The notes beneath the pieces are model-generated. The model saw only the letters and a program-made list of their open reading frames with translations, did no database searches and had not been told where the DNA came from. 64,000 nucleotides of DNA from Exophiala sp. HKRS030. Its lineage: Eukaryota; Ascomycota; Eurotiomycetes; Chaetothyriales; Herpotrichiellaceae. The stretch covers positions 2,666,001 to 2,730,000 of the forward strand of contig JAHWDD010000001.1 of NCBI GenBank assembly GCA_023897205.1. The letters run 5' to 3'. The position numbers and the translations under genes are program-made. Positions 58,239 to 64,000 of this stretch are shown in pieces. The stretch's first letter is position 1; the number at the start of each line of letters is the position of its first letter.

Positions 58239-59468
58239 GATTTCGTTTCGTTTCGTTCCGTGACGTGAATTGATATCAGTTTTATATATGATTCGTGTGG
58301 TAGTTGGGGCTTATGGTTCGTGATCAAGATATAAACACGCGCGGTTCACTTTAGCTTTTGAGCATAAGAGTGGGAATCTCAGTCTTGAGATCTTGGTATA
58401 TGTGTATATGTATCTTGGAGAATAGAATCTCGATGCTAACTAATAAATCTCTGATCGAAGAGCAGGAGTAAATACAGTACATACCTAACCATCCAACATC
58501 ATCCCGATCTCTGACAAAGTCTACTTGCATGTTAGTGACGTGATGAATGACGATCCATCCCATCAGATTCACTCATCGAAAGCTCTTGCTCCACTAAAGC
58601 TGAACATTCGGGATTGCGTCTCTCTCTCTCCCTTGCTCTCTCTTCTCTACGTCCGGACCTCACTCGATGAAAATCACGATGGTCGCAGGGTCGCGTAAGG
58701 TTTGGCTTTTCTAGCTAGTCGAGATGCTCTCTTCTTCCTCCAGAGGCATCTGCTGCGGTGCCGGACTTCAATCAATTTTCATATTTACGAGGTTCTGGTG
58801 CTTGAGCTATGCTAAAGTGAGGTGATGTGCACAGAGCACCGTCGAAGCACTTCGCGCACGTAGGAATGGGATTCATCTGCGACGATGGCGAGGATGATGG
58901 TCTATGGCACCAAGAGAAACAAGACAGTTCATGTGAACAGGCATTCTCGCACTAAATAAAGCAGCCTCCGATATCTGTACGACTGTACGTACTTGCCGGG
59001 CCGCGGATATGTGATAATGTCTATTCCACGAAAATAACAACGACGACCGCAACGTCGAAACAATGAGCTGCCGCATAACAATATGTCAATAGAGCGCTCA
59101 CCAGGGCTGTGACGAAGCAGCAATATAACCCAGGCGAGTCGACATGCCGAAGCCCTTTTTTGCTGTTGCTGCTGCGGCGGCTTCTTCTTTCTCTAGAAAT
59201 CTCGTCTCTCTAATTCCCTTTCCCATCCCCTATCGCCATAGTTCCTTCACGTACAACCTGTCGATATTTCCATAGTGCCTCGATGGCAAGATTTAATATC
59301 TCCCTCAAGGACATCCCATAATGATACATTCCAAAGAAAGAAAAAAAATCCAAAGACCATCCATCCCACCATGTCACATGCCATGCATTGCTTTTTGATC
59401 ACTCATGAGAAGCGACGTTAAACCTGGTCTTCGTGTTGCGACTTGGAACATGGTAAAGTCTTTGAAGA
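58239..59468. other. Intergenic region upstream of the SDR and downstream of INO80
   Basis: No gene is supported. A CT-rich tract lies at 58616-58650 and AT-rich DNA with an A-run near 59340 marks the likely 3' region of INO80. Confidence 0.5.
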
Positions 59469-62400
59469 TTATGACCCACTCATGCCCAAATCACCTTCCG
59501 CGTCTACAATTGCCAGACGTTGTTTGGCCGTTTTGGCCTTTTTCGACACCCCTCGACCCTTTTTCGTCGTAGGTGGTTCGGCCACACTTACTGGCGTTGC
59601 TGCTCCTGAAGGCTTGTTCGATGCATCCTCGAAATGCCCTTCGCCTATGAACAGTTAGTATTTTCTAAAAATATAATGCTGTGCGCCTCAAACTTACCTT
59701 CATGATACATGTCATCCAAACTCATTTCACCTTTACGCCTCTTGGCGGCCGCGGCCGCCGCAGCTTTCTTGCTCTTTTTCACCTTGACCTCTTCTTCAGG
59801 CTTCTCAGCCAATTCCTTTTCCTTTTGCTCGATGAGAGCTGCTTGATCATCATCTGCAAGCCACATGGCAATATCTTTGGTTCTATTCTCACGACGATCA
59901 CGTGTATTGAAGTCAACACCTGCGCCATCTCCTCCGGTGATGACCACTCGTTGAACTTCTTCCTTTTGCATGGCTCGCTTTCGGATACGTTCTTCGATAG
60001 TCCCACGGGTGATGAGACGATACACTGTGACCTGCTTTGTTTGACCCAATCTGTGTGCTCGATCCATGGCTTGCGAATCAATAGTCGGATTCCAATCTGA
60101 ATCATAAAAAATGACGGTATCTGCGGACGTCAAATTGATACCAAGACCACCGGCACGAGTGGAGAGCAAGAAGATGAAGATCTCGGGTCGTGTTTGGAAA
60201 TCATGCACAGTATCACGACGATCTTCCAGTTTTGTACTTCCATCCAATCGACAGTATTTGTAATTGCGGTATGTCAAGTATTCTTCCATCAAGTTGATCA
60301 TTCTCGTCATCTGGAAGTACAAAAGTACTCGGTGACCGCCATTCTTCAACTCGCGAAGTAACTGATCCAACTTGGCGAGCTTGCCAGAATCAGTGACGAA
60401 CCGGCGCATTGAAGGCACTCCGATATTGGTAAACCTCGCCTTTTCAGACTCTGGTTTGGGCAGTAGTCCTGAGATCGGGAAATCCTGAGGGCTCACGTTG
60501 TTATTCAGTAGAGTCTCTTCGGTAATTTCGTCAAGTGGGTAAAGCACGTTTCTCATCGTAGGGTTGAAAAGAGTCAATGCTCGTTCAGACGATGAAGATT
60601 GGTCAAAGCAGCTGATCTCAATCGGCGGTGCCAATACATTCGGAGAAGCTGCCGGCTCAAAGATTGAGAACCCTCCTCCAGCCAAGGCGTCTTTCGAAAT
60701 ACTGCATAACTTGGCTAGATTGGAATTGGGGTCAAGTTCTGCAAGAGGACTTCTTGGATTGTTCTCCACAATCTGGAACAAGGCATGTGCAGGTGGTTGT
60801 TCGTCCGCGTCTTGTAAGATCGAAATTGCTCGTCTATTGCGCTTGCGGAGCTGAACCGATCGTTCGAACGGGCCGGAATTCGCCTGTTCGCATGCCTCGC
60901 TCGCTGATGTGTCAATAAAGCGTAAGAACGCAAAAGCTCCATCGTTCTCGGCAGACTTTTTAAGATACTCAGGAGTCCATATCCGCATCAGTCCTCCAAG
61001 ACTATCTGTCTTGTAGCCGGCGCGCTTGAATCCGGCGCTGGTGTTAGTCGGCCCAGCGATGTCCAGTCTCCCGACGTCGTTGCATAAAACCCGTGGTAAA
61101 TCATAGCTGATCTGGTTGCGAACGGAATAACCAACTTGTACATATGACCCTTCACGCAAAAAGGATGCTGTTTCTGCGAAAGAGGACATAGAGTAGGGTG
61201 AGCTAGTGTCAGCTCGCTCGAACAAATCAGGATGATTGCAGACCTTTCGGAATTGCATCACAAGATTCATCAGAGTGGCAGTGTCCTGATCATCCCCAAC
61301 CGTCGCCTTCTCGATGAGATCCATGATGCTGATCTTGCTTCGGAGATTTGCGTAGTATGCTCGTTGGCGATAAGTGAGCTCACAGAAGACGTCCTTCTCC
61401 ACTTTGTCTCCAAGCTCTTTCTGCACATGTGCCTTGACTCTTCGTAACATGAAGGGCTTGAGAATCATATGCAGACGTTTGAGCTGATCCTGATTGAGTT
61501 TCGTGTTGCTCTGAGCATGACTCTCAATGTCCTTGGAGAACCAGTCACTAAACTCATCATGCGAGTCGAAAAGCGTTGGCATAATGAAATGCAACAAAGC
61601 CCACAGTTCTTGCATGTTGTTCTGGATAGGCGTACCAGTGAGCAGAAGCCTGTTACGGCATTGGAAAGCCAGAAGGATCTTCCATCGAGTGCTGCTGGAA
61701 GATTTGATAGCCTGGGCCTCATCCAAAATCATATACTGCCATCGGATTTTCTGGAAATACTGCGCATCTTGAACGACGAGCTGATATGAGGTGACAAGCA
61801 CATGGAACTCGGAATCCCTTGAATAGGTGACATGTTTTCGATCCCAGAACTTACGTAGTACCTTACGGTCCTTTGCACTCCCCCAGTATGGCAACACCTT
61901 AATTGCAGGGACGAACTTTGTGATTTCTTGTTGCCAATTGTGTAGAGTCGATGCAGGTGCAATGACCAAGAACGGACCCCAGATGTTGTGCTGCTCAGCG
62001 AGATAACCCATGACAGAAATGGACTGTACAGTTTTGCCTAGACCCATTTCATCTGCCAGAATACCATTGATGCCTTGCTCGTAGAGATTGACCAACCAAT
62101 TCAGACCTTTAAGCTGGTATTCCTTGAGTTGTGCTTGTAACATCTTCGGCTGGCTGACTTGAACATCTCCTGCCATTGTGGGGTTCTGAAAGTTCATGTC
62201 GCTCGAATCGAATGCTGACATGGGATCATCACCGTTGAAGTTTCTGGCTTTGTCTTGTGCATCTTGCAATGCACTCGCGGCATTTGCCATGGCTGCCTTT
62301 CTCAGATCTGATTCGTCCTCTGCATCAAAGTCGAGATCCTCAAAGTTTGTGACCTTGTGATTTCCATGCTCATCCGAAGTCGATAAATCGTCCATGTGGG

Positions 62401-64000
62401 TATTGTGCGTTGTGGGTCGGGCATTGGGTCCTGATGCTGCCACATCCGGGTCGTCTGTAGCGCGCTCGATCTCGTCTGTCTTGATCTTTCGGCCAATGAA
62501 ATGCGAGTAGATTTCGGTCTGCGAGATGAGAAAGTTGAGTTTTCGTTTCTGCCTGTTTGCTTCTCGGTCCGCTTCTGCTTTCTTAGCATCTTCAATTTCC
62601 TTGCGCTCCGCCATACGTCGAAGGTCGCGTTCTTCACGCTCATTGCGTTTCCAGAAGGACATCATCTCACGCATGACTCGTTTGGCACGGGCCTGGACAT
62701 CTTTCATGCTCTTGTTGGTGCGTTCCTGCCATTTACGCGCTTGCTTGCTCGCCAGTATAACAGTCTTACGCAAGTTCTCCTGGCGTGTACTGTGCGACAC
62801 TTGTTTGAGTCGATAGACCTTGGGGATATCTTTGCGAGCCATATCCCTCCAGATCTGCTCGTAGATCTGATTGTAACCTTTGGACTCGTAGTTGATGCCT
62901 GTGGCAACAGGAGGAACTTCCTTGACTTCCTTTGGTTCCTTGGGTTCCTTGGGCTCCTTGGACTTTTTCAATTTGATGGAGATGGTCTCCCGCTTTACCT
63001 CTTCCCTGGGAGCAATGACAACTAGAGATGGTGACTGTTCAGCTTCGGCGTTCATGGCTGCATATGCTGCCTCTGCAGAATCCTTCTCGGCTTGTTTTTG
63101 TGCCTTCGACTTCTTGGGTCGGACTGTAGTACCGTCCTTCTTTGTTCTCTTTTTAGGAGGCTCACCAGGCTCAGGTGAGCCGAGCTGGAAGGAAGAGGTA
63201 ATGCCGCCTTCGTAATTGGGTGGAGGTGCAGGCACTTCCATCTCTTCCTGTGAAGGAACACCTTCCAGGAGTTCGAAAGTTTGTCGAATGCGTTGTTGAG
63301 ACTTTTCCGCCTGCCTGAGAAACTTCTGTGCTTCTTCCTGATCCTCAGCCTCTCTAGCACGCTGTTCAAGTTCTTCCAATTTTTGTGTTTCATTGCGGAG
63401 TTGCTGTTCGCGACGACGCTTTCGCTGCATGTCTTTTTTCCTCTCCTTTTCGCTCTGGTGATCTTTGTCGGCGATCTCCTTGGCCGCAACAGGTTCGTAT
63501 TTGTCTCGGAAGCGATGTTGTGAAGTAACCGCATGAGAGTCAAAAGCTTTGATCATAGTCTCAAGATAGAATGTGCGCCGTCGCTGGAGTCATTGTTAGC
63601 TTGATCGTCTATGTATGGGGGGAAATGGGCGTTGCATACCTTTCGCTTACTCAACTCGTCTTCCTCGATATCCGCTGCTCTTTTCCTGCTCCTACGCTTG
63701 AAATTTTCTTTCATCTCGTACCAACCGTGATCCTCAACATCACTCAGATGAGCATCGTCGATGATGGCAATGGCTTTCAAGATCCTGTCAGCCTCGGCAT
63801 CGGTGGCAAGTTTCCGAGGCTTTGATGGCACAATATTCAAGTTTTGTTTCGACTTCTTGGAGACAATCTTGTGATGTGGTTTTGATTCGCCGTTGGTGTA
63901 GGGCCGGCTTGGTTCGACAATGGCAGGCTCAGGCGTTTGAGTTCTCTTGACAGGCAGCTTTGCAATTTCTACAGGAACTGGCGATGGTGTCCGTGGTCGG
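59469..64000 (-). CDS. INO80: INO80 chromatin-remodelling ATPase (5' end cut by the window edge)
   Basis: Visible exons are 63640-64000 (open to the edge), 59698-63583 and 59469-59644, with introns of 56 and 53 nt in agreeing phases and no frame break over 4.4 kb. The N-terminal part is charged and coiled-coil-like. The DBINO region ([19 protein letters not shown]) is followed by the SNF2 ATPase core: [14 protein letters not shown] (Walker A), LDEAQAIKS (Walker B), and the HSA-adjacent linker [18 protein letters not shown]. The long insertion between the two ATPase lobes, typical of INO80 and the site of Rvb1/Rvb2 binding, spans some 240 residues. Helicase C motifs include [17 protein letters not shown] and DRAHRLGQ. 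The last exon adds a Lys-rich tail. The protein is the motor of the nuclear INO80 complex, which slides nucleosomes and exchanges H2A.Z. Confidence 0.96.

Noticed and set aside
1..64000. CRISPR array, rRNA, intact transposon or secondary-metabolite backbone gene
   Set aside because: No regularly spaced repeats, rRNA sequence, transposase or reverse-transcriptase motif, PKS or NRPS domain was seen in any frame.

Overview
This is a 64 kb stretch of a filamentous ascomycete (Pezizomycotina) nuclear genome. The evidence is the dense mix of both strands, short canonical GT-AG introns (44-144 nt) with clear CTAAC/CTGAC-like branch sites, fungal-only families (DUF3433, DUF4470-MYND, DUF3176-like) and eukaryotic core genes (INO80, RPA49, RPL41, ALAS, Rom2-type RhoGEF). 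The gene complement looks most like Eurotiomycetes, perhaps Chaetothyriales; that placement is an inference from family resemblance, not a measurement. I saw no CRISPR array, tRNA, rRNA or intact transposon.

Layout. 0-6.2 kb: tail of an unrecognised acidic protein, then a Golgi-type membrane protein and a ZIFL-like MFS transporter, both on the minus strand. 6.9-9.7 kb: an FAD monooxygenase and a carboxymuconolactone-decarboxylase-like gene, divergent across a 1 kb gap, suggesting an aromatic-catabolism pair. 11.3-16.8 kb: a large Rho1 GEF (Rom2 type). 18.7-22.7 kb: a multi-pass surface protein, a 5'-truncated sugar-transporter remnant and an alpha/beta hydrolase. 23.9-27.3 kb: a GRAM-TBC-EF-hand Rab GAP. 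27.3-30.8 kb: a gene-poor gap between convergent genes. 30.8-36.4 kb: a small cupin, a ketopantoate-reductase-like enzyme and a seven-exon 5'-nucleotidase-like protein. 37.6-42.5 kb: 5-aminolevulinate synthase, Pol I subunit RPA49 and the 25-residue ribosomal protein eL41, whose second coding exon is 7 nt. 43.2-49.0 kb: a six-exon MYND/DUF4470 protein and a DUF3433 membrane protein. 50.8-58.2 kb: an FHA-domain kinase of the Chk2/Mek1 type, an amino-acid permease and a short-chain dehydrogenase. 59.5-64 kb: the INO80 ATPase, cut by the right edge.

Two window-wide signals stand out. First, ten loci carry reading-frame breaks (about 14 in all), nearly all explained by one missing base in a short mononucleotide run, mostly G or C. 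Because they hit housekeeping genes (ALAS, Rom2, the TBC GAP), I read them mainly as homopolymer under-calling in the assembly rather than pseudogenes; restoring one base at each break makes exon sums come out exact. Second, the 9-mer TACGGAGTA (or its complement TACTCCGTA) occurs about 13 times, always outside coding exons, with four copies in 190 bp near 9.9 kb, far above chance.

I did not find a convincing new multi-gene system. The most useful results are the intergenic 9-mer family, the frame-break map and several genes rebuilt exon by exon.
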